DNA of 64,000 bases from UBA1672 sp051967755 (GCA_051967755.1 JBQDYD010000002.1:1-64000), one strand, 5' to 3'. Counted from the first letter of the stretch, positions 26,862 through 37,200 are shown. A program made the numbers and translations. The notes: a model not told the origin generated them from the letters alone.

Positions 26862-28274
26862 ATGAGTAAAACAACCATAACGCGCCGCAATTTTTTGCAA
26901 GGGATGGGCGCTGGCGCCGGGTCGATGGCGATTGCATCCCCGTTGGCATTATTATCGGGTTGCGCAACAGCGCCTGACCAAAGTGGTTCATACCTAAAGC
27001 CTTTGGTTCTTAAAGAAAATGTATCTGCAGTTTATTGTTGCACGGACGTGATGTTACAGGCCATTCGTAACCAAACATTTACCCCACCGATTGCAACGCG
27101 CGCTTTGGCAATGGGGCATGTGGCAGGATTTCTGGCGGTTAATGGTGTCGAGAAAAAATATAATACGCCTTACGATGTTCAGGATGCCCCCTCTAATGTG
27201 GTGCCTGAAATTGCTTATACTGTGGCTGTGCTAACGGCTGCGCAAGATGCGTTTGATGCGGTTTTCTATTTCGATAAAAAGATTATTCTGGATAAATATC
27301 CAAATGACGATGCCAAAGCGGCGTCGATTAAATATGGGGAGTATGTCGCAAGCGTCGTTGTTAAAGACAGAACAAATGACGGAGCAGAGCCGAACAAAGC
27401 CAATTTTTATCTTGGACGATATCCACGCAGGCAAGATATTTTGAAATGGTCGCCGACCGGCCCGTTCTACGGTGCGGAAGAGGGGCCGTTTCTAGGCACA
27501 TTTCATAGAGGTTTGTTGCCTGGTTGGGGCGCAGTAAAGCCATGGGCTATGAAGAGCAAGTCAAAATATTTGGCAGTTGAATTCCCTGATGCACGTAGCC
27601 CTGAATTCGGAGAGCAATTTAAAAAGCTCAAAGCGTTGGGCGCGCATGACAGTAAGGTCAGAACAGAAGAAGAAACAGAGATTGCATTCTTTTGGGAAGA
27701 CGGACCACGCGGTGTAACACCGCCCGGGCATTGGCAGTTGATTGCGATGTTGTTGTCACAGCACAGAAATTATTCTTTGCTAAAACAGGCAAAACTGTTT
27801 GCACTGCTTAGTATGTCACAGGCAGATGCGGCGATTACTGCATGGGATAGTAAATATACTCATGATATCATCCGTCCTGAAACCACCATCAGACAGCGCG
27901 CGCACAAGTTTGATAACCCGATGATTAAAGACGGGCTTCAGCGTAACTGGCGTAGCTTAATCTTTACCCCTGATTTCCCTGCATATACGTCAGGGCATTC
28001 AACATTCAGTGGCGTTTCGGCGCGTATGATCGCGAATTTCTTAGGCACGGATAAGGTGTCTTTCTCACTGACTCCGCCGGATCTTGTGAATTGGCCAAAA
28101 CAGCTGTCAGGTGTGAAACGATCATGGACAAGCCTATGGCAAGCGGCCGAGGAAAATGGCGCCAGCCGCATATATGGGGGCGTGCATTGGGATTACGACA
28201 ACACTGAGGGGCTACGTGTTGGTAAAGAGCTGGCCGATGAGGTCTATAAAACTGCGTTTGAGGTGAGAGTGTGA
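26862..28274 (+). CDS. Tat-exported vanadium-haloperoxidase/PAP2-like enzyme
   Basis: About 470 residues from the ATG at 26862. A twin-arginine signal TRRNFLQGMGAGAGS with a following GCA lipobox-like site suggests Tat export, maybe as a lipoprotein. The three vanadate/phosphate-binding blocks are present: K...DIIRP (near residue 330), YTSGHSTFSG (near 375) and SRIYGGVHWDYD (near 435). This is the vanadium-dependent haloperoxidase group related to PAP2 acid phosphatases; which reaction it runs cannot be told. Its stop shares a base with the start of the following outer membrane protein gene. Confidence 0.85.
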   Translation: MSKTTITRRNFLQGMGAGAGSMAIASPLALLSGCATAPDQSGSYLKPLVLKENVSAVYCCTDVMLQAIRNQTFTPPIATRALAMGHVAGFLAVNGVEKKYNTPYDVQDAPSNVVPEIAYTVAVLTAAQDAFDAVFYFDKKIILDKYPNDDAKAASIKYGEYVASVVVKDRTNDGAEPNKANFYLGRYPRRQDILKWSPTGPFYGAEEGPFLGTFHRGLLPGWGAVKPWAMKSKSKYLAVEFPDARSPEFGEQFKKLKALGAHDSKVRTEEETEIAFFWEDGPRGVTPPGHWQLIAMLLSQHRNYSLLKQAKLFALLSMSQADAAITAWDSKYTHDIIRPETTIRQRAHKFDNPMIKDGLQRNWRSLIFTPDFPAYTSGHSTFSGVSARMIANFLGTDKVSFSLTPPDLVNWPKQLSGVKRSWTSLWQAAEENGASRIYGGVHWDYDNTEGLRVGKELADEVYKTAFEVRV

Positions 28275-29260
28275 TGAAAAAGTCAGTATTTTCAGTTTGT
28301 ATTTTGGTTGCACTATCGCCGATATCTGCACATGCGGATGGTCAGGGATTGCCGCTTAATTATGATGGGATTTCGTTTGTAGAGGAGCCGATTGCCGTGC
28401 CGATCGGGCCGGGAACGGTGAATATTAATACACGGCTGGAACAAGAAGCCGAGTATGATTTTTCGGAAGATGAAGATGAGTATAATACGGGCATTACCGT
28501 TAATACATCTTATGAAATGCAACTGCCGAATGACTGGCAGGTCGGCGTGCAGTATTTTTCAGAATATGACCGTCTGGCGGATAATGATGAACGCGATGAA
28601 TATCAAGATGATTTGTCATTTTTCGTGCGTGATTATTGGGGAACGGTTGCACTTGGTAATGTAACGGGCATGGTGCACACGCAGGCGCGTCGTTCGCTGG
28701 GCTATGGAACTGCGGTTTTGGAGAATGATAATTTCATCGGTGAACTTGATGAAACAGGTGCCTATTACAGCGTTCGTTCAAATGCATATCGTTTACTGGC
28801 AACAGCGGATCAGGAAGGGCGCGCGGAAGCGGGATTGTTGTATGAACAGCCAATCGGAAAAAGCGTTTATTTCGGATCACTACGCCTGCGAAAAGGTGAT
28901 ACGGGTGAGAATTATATTGATGAGCAAAGAGATACTTATGGCGGGGCGTTGGTCGGTAAATATACTTATGCCAGTTTTCAAGCCAATGCGCAGCTGGGCT
29001 ATGAAACACTAGAGGAGCAAAATGACGCGTCTGACGATCATTACTTCAGCTCTGTTGGTTTAATATACAAATACGGATCTTACTGTGTGTCTGCCGAAGG
29101 TGGAATTGGGTCATATGATAAACAAGACCGCCGCGCCTTTGCACTTGGTGGCCGCGTGGATATTGCGCGTGGATTATCCCTGAATATGGGGATTAACTAC
29201 GACGTTTCAGAAAATGGTGAAAACCTGAAATCTTCGACCGCGATGCGTTATGAGTTCTAA
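28274..29260 (+). CDS. outer membrane beta-barrel protein
   Basis: 328 residues from the ATG overlapping the preceding stop (TGATG). Signal peptide about 1-22 (ending SAHA). The mature chain alternates short acidic turns with amphipathic strands (DWQVGVQYFSEYDRL, GTVALGNVTGMVHTQARRS, GLLYEQPIGKSVYFGSLRLR) and ends in MRYEF, a C-terminal Phe signature for barrel insertion. It looks like a porin of the DUF3573/Gram-negative porin style. Coupling to the haloperoxidase-like gene suggests joint expression. Confidence 0.8.
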   Translation: MKKSVFSVCILVALSPISAHADGQGLPLNYDGISFVEEPIAVPIGPGTVNINTRLEQEAEYDFSEDEDEYNTGITVNTSYEMQLPNDWQVGVQYFSEYDRLADNDERDEYQDDLSFFVRDYWGTVALGNVTGMVHTQARRSLGYGTAVLENDNFIGELDETGAYYSVRSNAYRLLATADQEGRAEAGLLYEQPIGKSVYFGSLRLRKGDTGENYIDEQRDTYGGALVGKYTYASFQANAQLGYETLEEQNDASDDHYFSSVGLIYKYGSYCVSAEGGIGSYDKQDRRAFALGGRVDIARGLSLNMGINYDVSENGENLKSSTAMRYEF

Positions 29261-29320
29261 TTTGCTTTCATAGCATGAGCATTCTACTGTGATTTTGTGT
29301 TGCAGAGGGAGAGGGGTGCT

Positions 29321-30067
29321 GTGAAAAATATATTAGTTGCTTATCTGCTTATGTTTATGATCGTTGCGGGCATGTTTATTGTTTTCCTTTATTCGGGCGG
29401 GGCGGGATATGAATACGGAGGGCATGCCGGAAACCGAAAAATATATGAGAGCTATTCAAGAAATACAGTGCCCAAACCAACCTGGTCGGAAGATGCTGAT
29501 GAAATGGTTCTTATTCATCCTGAAGGGGGGTATCAACCATATTATATTGATAAATATGAGGCCACAATTTCACAGCGCCGTGCATGGTCTGTTGCCGGAT
29601 TAAAGCCGACAACCAAGCTTACCGGTAGGGATGCGAGAGATGTGTGTAAGGCGGCGGGAAAGCGTTTGTGTAAAACAGCGGAGTGGCGCGTTGCATGCAG
29701 GGACGGGCGTACGAAACCTTTTTATTTTCTAAATACCAAAGAACTCGCGCGGAAATGTGATTGGGCGCGGTCAAGGGGCTATGACAGATCAGATTACGCA
29801 GGGGTTAATAATTCGCACCCTTCTTGTAAAATGCCTAAATATGGGTTGCATCACATGATCGGTAATGTTGTGGAAATGACCGAAGGCGCAGGCGGAAAAA
29901 CTGTTATCGTTGGGATGAGTTATTTGGGAACGCATTATTACGGTGCAGGTTTCAAAAACGCTGATAGTGCTTTACGTATGTCGTGTGAATATACGGTTAT
30001 GGGTGAGTATCCTGACGGGCGCCATAATGAGGGGATGGGATTTCGTTGTTGTAAGGATGCGCAATAA
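29321..30067 (+). CDS. membrane-anchored FGE/SUMF1-like protein
   Basis: 248 residues from the GTG at 29321, which has GAGGGAGAGG upstream; the ORF could begin at 29297. One N-terminal membrane helix (about 3-24) places the rest in the periplasm. The FGE-sulfatase fold is seen in YYIDKYEATISQ, ARDVCKAAGKRLCKTAEWRV, MIGNVVEMTEG and the closing GMGFRCCKD. True formylglycine-generating enzymes need a Cys pair near the end of the domain; RMSCEY and GFRCC supply cysteines, but catalytic competence is uncertain. A ligand-binding role is also possible. Confidence 0.8.
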   Translation: MKNILVAYLLMFMIVAGMFIVFLYSGGAGYEYGGHAGNRKIYESYSRNTVPKPTWSEDADEMVLIHPEGGYQPYYIDKYEATISQRRAWSVAGLKPTTKLTGRDARDVCKAAGKRLCKTAEWRVACRDGRTKPFYFLNTKELARKCDWARSRGYDRSDYAGVNNSHPSCKMPKYGLHHMIGNVVEMTEGAGGKTVIVGMSYLGTHYYGAGFKNADSALRMSCEYTVMGEYPDGRHNEGMGFRCCKDAQ

Positions 30068-30082
30068 GGTCACATGATCATT

Positions 30083-31255
30083 CTATAAATGATGGCCAAA
30101 ATCATCAGGTTTGATGTCATATATATTCCCGTCATTTAGTTCGGCTCTTAATTCCGGCCCAAATACAATATCATTACGATCACGGCGTGCGACCATATGG
30201 TCGGCTTTGCGAAGATGTGAAAAAACCGGGCCTGATCTGTCATTGGGTTTTGTTATCAGGCTTTGGTGACGATCCCAGTAATAATCCCTAACCTCACCCA
30301 GTTCCAATGACGCTTTTAGTTTTGCATCTTGAAAACCATAATCTTGATCCTGCGCAAAATCAGAAAACTCACCGATTGCGTGTTCGGCCATTTCTATTGC
30401 TTGGTTGATCTTGTCTTTGCGCTCTTCGTCCTTGTCATACGGATCCAAGGGCATCTCCAGCCATAGGCCGTCCCCCTCATACCGAAGAAGGTTTGCCCCG
30501 TATTCTTCACTGATTGGTTTCATGAAATCTTGGCAGAATTTATCGGCGAAATCCTGGGCGCGATAATGACCCAAGCGGTTGGAATGACCGGTGAAATCTG
30601 CGATATCAAAGAACATTACAACAGAATTGGCCGCGTACGGGTCACGCACTTTGAAAAAGGAATCTCGCCCGTCATCTACACCATCAAGAAGCGGCACTAA
30701 AATACCGGAAAGCGCCTGATAGGATGGCTGGCTTTGGATGTGGCTCTGTACCTTTCCCAGATCTGTTTGGGTGCCGGGTGCAAAGACAACTTGTAACATG
30801 CCGCGTGAGTGAATGTCATGATCAGGGCGCTGTGATGCAGTGATAGGCACATTCACACAAAGATGTTCATTCGGGAACATTTTGCTTCGATGGGCGGAAG
30901 CTTCGTTTTCACCAAAAACCTGCGCTGCGATGCTCCGTTCAGCTGAAAAGCGGCGTAAATACACGTGTTTATCAGTGCGTGCAAAATGTTCTGGCGTACC
31001 GCCCGAGTGTGTCAGGGCAAAAACACTACCTTGTGATTCTTTGGATGCGACAAAAATTGCGGACGCCATATAGCCATTCAAACCCGCGCGTGCGAATGAA
31101 TTGCCCAGCCCAAAAGAGGCATCCTCTAGATTTTTAAGGTGGTGTGCCGTGTTCTCCATAACCCGAGATATACCGATTTCTGCGGAATTTTGCAAAATTA
31201 AAATCGCATCAAATAAATCACAAAAAATTAATGTAAAAAATTTGTTGCATGGCAA
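30083..31255 (-). CDS. class III adenylate/guanylate cyclase domain protein
   Basis: 390 residues. The cyclase domain is in the second half: VVMFFDIADFTGHSNRLG (metal Asp near 219) and LLRYEGDGLWLEM (second Asp in EGDG). The N-terminal ~200 residues resemble a GAF-like sensor. The start is uncertain: an ATG at 31159 (MENTAHHLKNLED) would remove 32 odd hydrophobic residues and leave a wider promoter gap to the divergent nuclease fusion gene. It may make cAMP or cGMP, or be a degenerate regulator; a conserved substrate-specifying Lys is not clear. Confidence 0.75.
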   Translation of the reverse strand: MPCNKFFTLIFCDLFDAILILQNSAEIGISRVMENTAHHLKNLEDASFGLGNSFARAGLNGYMASAIFVASKESQGSVFALTHSGGTPEHFARTDKHVYLRRFSAERSIAAQVFGENEASAHRSKMFPNEHLCVNVPITASQRPDHDIHSRGMLQVVFAPGTQTDLGKVQSHIQSQPSYQALSGILVPLLDGVDDGRDSFFKVRDPYAANSVVMFFDIADFTGHSNRLGHYRAQDFADKFCQDFMKPISEEYGANLLRYEGDGLWLEMPLDPYDKDEERKDKINQAIEMAEHAIGEFSDFAQDQDYGFQDAKLKASLELGEVRDYYWDRHQSLITKPNDRSGPVFSHLRKADHMVARRDRNDIVFGPELRAELNDGNIYDIKPDDFGHHL

Positions 31256-31306
31256 TATGATTCTTCATACAACGGATATGAGAGAACGATTTAGAGATTT
31301 AAAAAC

Positions 31307-34300
31307 ATGGATAAACCCTACGATAAGGAGGAGTTTTTCTCGACGTTTGGTGTGCGCGGTTTACACCAACATTTGAGGAGCTCTGATGAGTCAAGTTTTG
31401 CCACAGTTGCCACTGATCTGGAGACAGGTGACATTCGTACCTTGATGATCAAGGCGGAAAAAACCGATGCAGGATTTGATCTAACATTCACATATTCCCA
31501 CCATCATAATAACGGTCATAACGAAAGCGTCCCTTTCCTGAAAATGTCATGTCAGGAAGAGGATCAGGCGATTACTTTGATATCTGCAGAGGTTGATGGA
31601 GAAACGCTAGATCTGGATGATGATAAACATCATGTTTCTTTGCCGCGCGTGGTAAAGCCGTTATCAGAAGCCATCATATCAAAGAATGAATGGCTCAATC
31701 CTGTGCAAACATTGTCAGATGCCGGATTTGGGAACGTATTCGGCAAGCGCGCCTGGCCGGGTCTTTATGCTAGCGGAGACATAAAGACAAACGTTGCTGA
31801 GAAAATTGAGTCTAATGGTGAGCCGGTTTATCCGGCTTTATTTTTGCACGCAATTCTGGGGGTCGGCCCGCATAAATATATTGAAGAGGATGAGCAATCC
31901 CGCGTTATCACTTTGTTTGGGCGCGGGGAAGAGCATCAAAATTCGATGCTGAAATATAAATATAAACGTGGGCGCAATGATAACCACATCAATATTTCCA
32001 GTAGCGTAACGGTGCAAGATGACCACGGGAAGCGCAAGGAAGAGCTATACCGCGTAGAAGTTCGCCCCAGCAAAGAAAACCCGAAAGATGAGGCGCGCAT
32101 TAAATCCCTGCATTATATGGGCAAGAAGATTGACCTAAGCGATAGTCGCGCTGTCGGGTCCGTGATAAAGGCCGTGCGCAATATTAACCGTATGGTGCGC
32201 GCGGGCGATCGCGCCTTAATTGATGATTTAAAGCGCCCGCCGCATGATCGACGGTTTATGCTTCCTACGGATATCAACCTGTATACAGGTATCTATCCGC
32301 ATTTGAATGATAAGCATAATATCCCGAAACAGGGGATTATGACTTTCTCGGCAATCGGCGGTAATAACCAAACGCCTTATGTCTCCGAAGCGGATCAGAA
32401 TATCGGCGCAAACCAATATATTATCGGCTATGAGCATCTGAATGAAGAAGGGAAAGCAGAAAATGCATCACTGATGATTGATGCGGGTGTGTTGTTTCAC
32501 GATGTGTTTGATGTGGCATTTTTTAATGCTGGCCGATATTTGAAACATAAATTCGATAAAAGCCATACACCCGAAGAACCTGTCGGCGCGGTTTTATTTA
32601 CCCACCGTCACAAAGACCATTTAGGGCAACTCGCTTATTTGGTGAAAAAGGGATATGAACTGCCGCCCTTAATCATGAATGAGATGACAATGCTCCAGCT
32701 AAAGCGCGATATGTCAGAGCTGGACGTGGAAAATTCAGTCAAAGAAGAAATTCTTGAGAAATGCTATCCGATTAATTTGCTTACGGATATTAATCCGCAA
32801 AATCCTGAGACAATTAAAGAAACTGAAATTTCAGATACCAAGATTGAACAATGGACGGAAGTCCAGCCCGGTGAAAAAATGGGCTCTTATGAGTATTTCC
32901 CGCGTTTGCGCATCAATGATGTATTTGAGGTGCGGGTCGGGCCGATGCCCCACTCTGATCCTGGTTTAATGTACGACATTATCACCGCCGCTGGATCGCA
33001 CCGTCATACAGGTGACTATAAATGGGATGACTCCATTCAGCTAGGTATTCCGCCCCTTCACATATGGATGCGCGGGCATGAACCGGACTCGATGAGTGCG
33101 GATTCTACAGGTGCAATCAGGCCGGGTGAAAATACCCTAGAAGCCGATGTGATGCATGACATCGTAAAAACAACGACAGAGCATGCAGATCAGCGTTTTA
33201 TATTCCCGATGCTTGGCTCTAACGTGACGCGTTTGGGTACGTTGGTTGCTGCGCTTGGTCAAACAGATCGCCGCACATTAATAATCGACGGTAAAGCCGT
33301 GGAAGATTTGGTGCGCGATGCGGACAAAGTCTATTCGCTGAAAAAATGGGCGAAGGATTTCCACGGCGTAGATATATTCATGCAAAGCCAGAAAACCAAG
33401 GTTGAGCCTTTGCTATCTGATCCGTCAAAGGACGGGGAATATGCACTTCTTGTTACGGGAACGCAGGATGAGGCCTTCTCATCCCTAAACCGCGCCGCGC
33501 GGGATTCTTTACCGCCGCATCGCTGGAATATCCGCAGTAACGATATCATTGCACCATTGCAAGGGGTTATACCGACGGGGGAAAATTATTTCCGCCGCAT
33601 GGCGCTGAAAGACTACGTGGAGATGTTCCATGGCGCGCATGTCATCTTGCCCGAAGCCGTCGATAAAGAGGCGCAGGATATAGAGGACTTGGCCGAGAAG
33701 GAAACATACGGCCCGCCAATGATTAGGCATAGTTCAGGTCATAATAACGCAAAAGGCATAGAACGCGGTATTAAGGAATCAGGTATCCCGTTTATCTTGC
33801 CCGTACATGGTGGCCCTGAGCAATTAAAGAAACATCTTGAAATTGCAGACTCTGTTGGCGCAGACACAACAGTCGTTACCGGCTCTATGGAGATGCGCAT
33901 TGAAAAAGGAAAAAAGGTATCCTTTTTTAGAACTGTTCCTTCCGAATTTGTTGGGGTTACTAACCATACGCCATCGCGCGATAAGTTTTACCTTAAGGGA
34001 CGTTTTTCAACCTCTGTTATGCCGATCAAGCCTGTTTCCACCTCTTTGGTCGCGCAGCTTGTCGATACATTCGAAGATACGGCGCGCAGTATCGCAGGTG
34101 TTGGGTCTGATTTTGAAATGGGGCGCTCGCTTCCTGTTTCTTTGTCTCGATCCTTTAATGCAGACAATGTGCAGGGGTTTTTAAAACAAGATATTGCCTT
34201 CGGTATTGATAAATACAAAGACGGCGTATTTAAGGATAAAGGCATTCACGCCATAGGCGCGGCAGACACGGAAACGGGCGGCTTATCGCCAATGCGTCAT

Positions 34301-36055
34301 TTGATGCGTGAATTTGCCCTGACCATTCAGGATGTGGATACGCGCGAAACGATTGAGAATATTCAGCTATTCCAACGTATCCCGAACCATCGTATGCCAT
34401 CGCCGATTGCGATGCTGGTGACAAATACGCACCCGGATGATCTGAATGAGGGTATGCCTGCGGTTAAATTTGTGGATGAAATGAACGCATCTTTGACCTC
34501 TGTTAAGCGTCATTCGCACGCACTGGCGGAGGCGAAGTCAGAGGATGGCAAAGTCAGCCGTCATGACATTAAGGCATTGATTGTTTGGCATAGTGAGCGC
34601 TTTGATTCTAAGTTTATTGCCAAGGAATCTGCGCGTAACCTTGATACGAATACGCGTCTACACCAAACCTATAAAACCGTTTCTGTTGATACGCGCGCGA
34701 TCTCCCGCACCTTGGCGGCTTATGCACCAGGCGCATATAAAGTCGCGAAAAAGCCTGATTCAGATTTTTGGGATCATACGCTGGAGAGCTTATCCAAAGA
34801 AAACGGGCTGGATTATGATGAGAAAAAAGCCCATGGCGGTCAGTATGACACCAATCTTTGTATGGATTTATTCTGGAAGCAATATGACATTGCCCTTGAC
34901 TTAGTCGAGCAAATGATCATCAATGCCGATGCCTCAACCAGTCATTTGCTCAATGATATTATGGGCATGGATATGGGCTTTAACGGGCCGCATCCGATTT
35001 TCTCATATGTTAGTCCCGCGGCAAAACGTCCAAAACCGCAAATGGGTGCTTTTATCGGCACGATGGATTCAGAGCGTTACGCCGTGGTGTTTAACCTGAA
35101 ATATGATCCGAATGATTACCTGCATTTACCTGCAACGAAAATTGCTGAAATGCTGGCTGATTACGATAATGATGTATTTGAGGTTATGGATTTGCGCCAA
35201 AACCCTATCATGGTTCCCGCGCGCTATGGCCTGCGGGTTAAGGCGAACGGTTCTGTGCCTAAGGAAACCTTAGATCGCAGGGCAGGCGTAATTAAGCGCA
35301 ATTTGAATTATGTTGATCCTCAAAATGAGTGGAAAACCATCGCGCAGAAAATTTCACAGGCGTGGAGGAATGATCGCGATATGAGGATTTTAAAGGGGCG
35401 TATTGCACAAAATCAAAAAGACGGTGATGAGCCGAAATACCACAATGATTACCGCCGCCCTGATCAATATCCTGATCTGGAGCGTCAATTGGATAGCGGC
35501 GGCGGCCGCGCCGCGCGACCCGAACATGGCGCGCAAAACCTGCTTCGTATGCGGGCGAAGGCGGGTATGAACTCCGCGTATCGTCATGTCTGTAAAGTTG
35601 TTCGTGAATATCTGGAGGCGGTGCGCGCGGATGATAAAGCCACAGCCGGCCAGTTTTATGATCAATTGTTATCCGATCGTGATGTGTTGGAAGACACGAT
35701 GGATACGATCAATCAAATTCAATATGACTTTGATCGGGATCACATGTATGAGGCGGATATTGAGCGCACCGAAGCGATGCGCGATTATCTGGCCTATCAG
35801 CATTATTTCGAAGCAGCCAAAGAGATTGAAGAGTTGGAGTCTGATCCGGCGCTTTATGCGCATTATGTCGGCGACGATCCAAAAAAGAAAAAACTGTTTA
35901 AGGCCATTAAAAACTGGGTCGCGGAGAATAGTGACGCCGCAGTTTTAAGTGAGAAAACAAAATTATTTATGAACCCGATCAGAAAATATAGCCGCGCAGG
36001 AGGCGAAGGTGATGCGGCGGAAGATCCGCTGGATGAATTAGACCCGGTTTCATAA
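31307..36055 (+). CDS. RNase J-like metallo-beta-lactamase fused to exonuclease I-like DEDDh domain
   Basis: 1582 residues. An unrecognised N-terminal region (about 1-340) is followed by a metallo-beta-lactamase fold with the metal site HRHKDH at 433-438 and, further on, SSGHNN (about 810) and FILPVHGG (about 831), the order seen in beta-CASP nucleases such as RNase J. A second nuclease begins at Asp987-Thr-Glu989 (AADTETGGLSP), with VWHSERFDSKF and AHGGQYDTN (His1176, Asp1181), that is the DEDDh exonuclease I (SbcB) pattern, and an ExoI-like helical C-terminus. It would degrade RNA and/or ssDNA in the cytoplasm. No signal peptide. The next gene, a 5'-nucleotidase, is 29 bp away. Confidence 0.8.
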   Translation: MDKPYDKEEFFSTFGVRGLHQHLRSSDESSFATVATDLETGDIRTLMIKAEKTDAGFDLTFTYSHHHNNGHNESVPFLKMSCQEEDQAITLISAEVDGETLDLDDDKHHVSLPRVVKPLSEAIISKNEWLNPVQTLSDAGFGNVFGKRAWPGLYASGDIKTNVAEKIESNGEPVYPALFLHAILGVGPHKYIEEDEQSRVITLFGRGEEHQNSMLKYKYKRGRNDNHINISSSVTVQDDHGKRKEELYRVEVRPSKENPKDEARIKSLHYMGKKIDLSDSRAVGSVIKAVRNINRMVRAGDRALIDDLKRPPHDRRFMLPTDINLYTGIYPHLNDKHNIPKQGIMTFSAIGGNNQTPYVSEADQNIGANQYIIGYEHLNEEGKAENASLMIDAGVLFHDVFDVAFFNAGRYLKHKFDKSHTPEEPVGAVLFTHRHKDHLGQLAYLVKKGYELPPLIMNEMTMLQLKRDMSELDVENSVKEEILEKCYPINLLTDINPQNPETIKETEISDTKIEQWTEVQPGEKMGSYEYFPRLRINDVFEVRVGPMPHSDPGLMYDIITAAGSHRHTGDYKWDDSIQLGIPPLHIWMRGHEPDSMSADSTGAIRPGENTLEADVMHDIVKTTTEHADQRFIFPMLGSNVTRLGTLVAALGQTDRRTLIIDGKAVEDLVRDADKVYSLKKWAKDFHGVDIFMQSQKTKVEPLLSDPSKDGEYALLVTGTQDEAFSSLNRAARDSLPPHRWNIRSNDIIAPLQGVIPTGENYFRRMALKDYVEMFHGAHVILPEAVDKEAQDIEDLAEKETYGPPMIRHSSGHNNAKGIERGIKESGIPFILPVHGGPEQLKKHLEIADSVGADTTVVTGSMEMRIEKGKKVSFFRTVPSEFVGVTNHTPSRDKFYLKGRFSTSVMPIKPVSTSLVAQLVDTFEDTARSIAGVGSDFEMGRSLPVSLSRSFNADNVQGFLKQDIAFGIDKYKDGVFKDKGIHAIGAADTETGGLSPMRHLMREFALTIQDVDTRETIENIQLFQRIPNHRMPSPIAMLVTNTHPDDLNEGMPAVKFVDEMNASLTSVKRHSHALAEAKSEDGKVSRHDIKALIVWHSERFDSKFIAKESARNLDTNTRLHQTYKTVSVDTRAISRTLAAYAPGAYKVAKKPDSDFWDHTLESLSKENGLDYDEKKAHGGQYDTNLCMDLFWKQYDIALDLVEQMIINADASTSHLLNDIMGMDMGFNGPHPIFSYVSPAAKRPKPQMGAFIGTMDSERYAVVFNLKYDPNDYLHLPATKIAEMLADYDNDVFEVMDLRQNPIMVPARYGLRVKANGSVPKETLDRRAGVIKRNLNYVDPQNEWKTIAQKISQAWRNDRDMRILKGRIAQNQKDGDEPKYHNDYRRPDQYPDLERQLDSGGGRAARPEHGAQNLLRMRAKAGMNSAYRHVCKVVREYLEAVRADDKATAGQFYDQLLSDRDVLEDTMDTINQIQYDFDRDHMYEADIERTEAMRDYLAYQHYFEAAKEIEELESDPALYAHYVGDDPKKKKLFKAIKNWVAENSDAAVLSEKTKLFMNPIRKYSRAGGEGDAAEDPLDELDPVS

Positions 36056-36084
36056 AGCCATTTATACGGAACGGAGAACGTAAC

Positions 36085-37200
36085 ATGGGAAAATCAAATA
36101 GAGAGCCATTAGAAAAAATGGTGAAAGGTATATCAACGAGCGTATTGTTTGATATGTCAGAACCTGACCGCATATTCAGGGAAGACGGCAAGGAAGCCTA
36201 TATTGAGCATATGCGGGAAAATGCCGATAAACCTTTGCCGTTGGGGCGCGGCTTTAAACATTTACGCCAAGCCTTCGAAAATCCCGACTTTGAGGAGGTT
36301 GTGCTATGTTCTAAAAATAGCCCGATTACCGCAAGGCGCGCGATTATTACGATGCAAAATGAAGGTATTACCCCGGGGCGCATGTTTTTTACAAACGGCC
36401 AATCCCCTGTGCCTTTTCTTGAGGCATACGGTATCAAGCATTTCTACACAGCCAGCCTGCGTGACGCCGCGGCAGGCAATCAAGCAGGCGTGTTTTCAAC
36501 CTATTATGATTTGGCGAAAAACCGCACCGTGAATAACCCTGATTTGGGTGGGGAAGTAAAACGCCAAAGGGTTGGCAAAATCGTGCCGCTTTATGCGTCT
36601 GAGGAGGGCGCGGAAGAAGCGAATGATAAGCAAGAGGCAAAAATTGTGCAGATGCATGCACGGCCACTGCCGCCAAATGTCATGCCGGTTTTTAACGGCA
36701 AGGTGATCGGCCACCATGTCTTTGATTTGGACGGCGTTGTGTTCGACAGTACATCCGAAGACTTCTTTCAAAAGCACGGGCTGGAGGCCTATGACGCGTA
36801 CGAACGAAGTTTGCACAATGTACCGATGGATCACGGCCCTGCTTATGAACTTTTCCACCATTATAACGGCGTGAATAAACGTTACGCGGGGGATGATAAG
36901 CCCTATGGGATATCGATTGTCACCGCCCGCGGCAGTAACCCTGCTTTGCGAGCTATTGAAACGCTCTATCAATGGGATGAAGATGTTTCGGGATCTGCGC
37001 ATTTTCTGGCGGGTTCACCAAAGCAACCTGTTTTAGAGGTTTTGGCGTTCATGGCGATGGAGCATGGACAATCGATTGAGTTTTACGATGATCAAGCCAA
37101 AAATATCGATATGGGCACACGCGCCGGAATATTATCAGGCCAAGTGCCCGGGTTCGATCATGATGACCCTGATGGTGATGAACCGGACGGCGTTGCTTAG
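36085..37200 (+). CDS. cN-I-type 5'-nucleotidase
   Basis: 371 residues with AACGGAGAACGTAAC before the ATG. GISTSVLFDMSEPDRIF, EAYIEHMRENADKPLPLG and EVVLCSKNSPITARRAI match the cytosolic 5'-nucleotidase I family (PF06189); HAD-like motifs are present in the second half: FDLDGVVFDST, VTARG and EFYDDQ. It should hydrolyse nucleoside monophosphates to nucleosides. Lying 29 bp after the nuclease fusion gene, it would remove the phosphate from that enzyme's NMP products. The acidic tail (PDGDEPDG) is probably disordered. Confidence 0.82.
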   Translation: MGKSNREPLEKMVKGISTSVLFDMSEPDRIFREDGKEAYIEHMRENADKPLPLGRGFKHLRQAFENPDFEEVVLCSKNSPITARRAIITMQNEGITPGRMFFTNGQSPVPFLEAYGIKHFYTASLRDAAAGNQAGVFSTYYDLAKNRTVNNPDLGGEVKRQRVGKIVPLYASEEGAEEANDKQEAKIVQMHARPLPPNVMPVFNGKVIGHHVFDLDGVVFDSTSEDFFQKHGLEAYDAYERSLHNVPMDHGPAYELFHHYNGVNKRYAGDDKPYGISIVTARGSNPALRAIETLYQWDEDVSGSAHFLAGSPKQPVLEVLAFMAMEHGQSIEFYDDQAKNIDMGTRAGILSGQVPGFDHDDPDGDEPDGVA

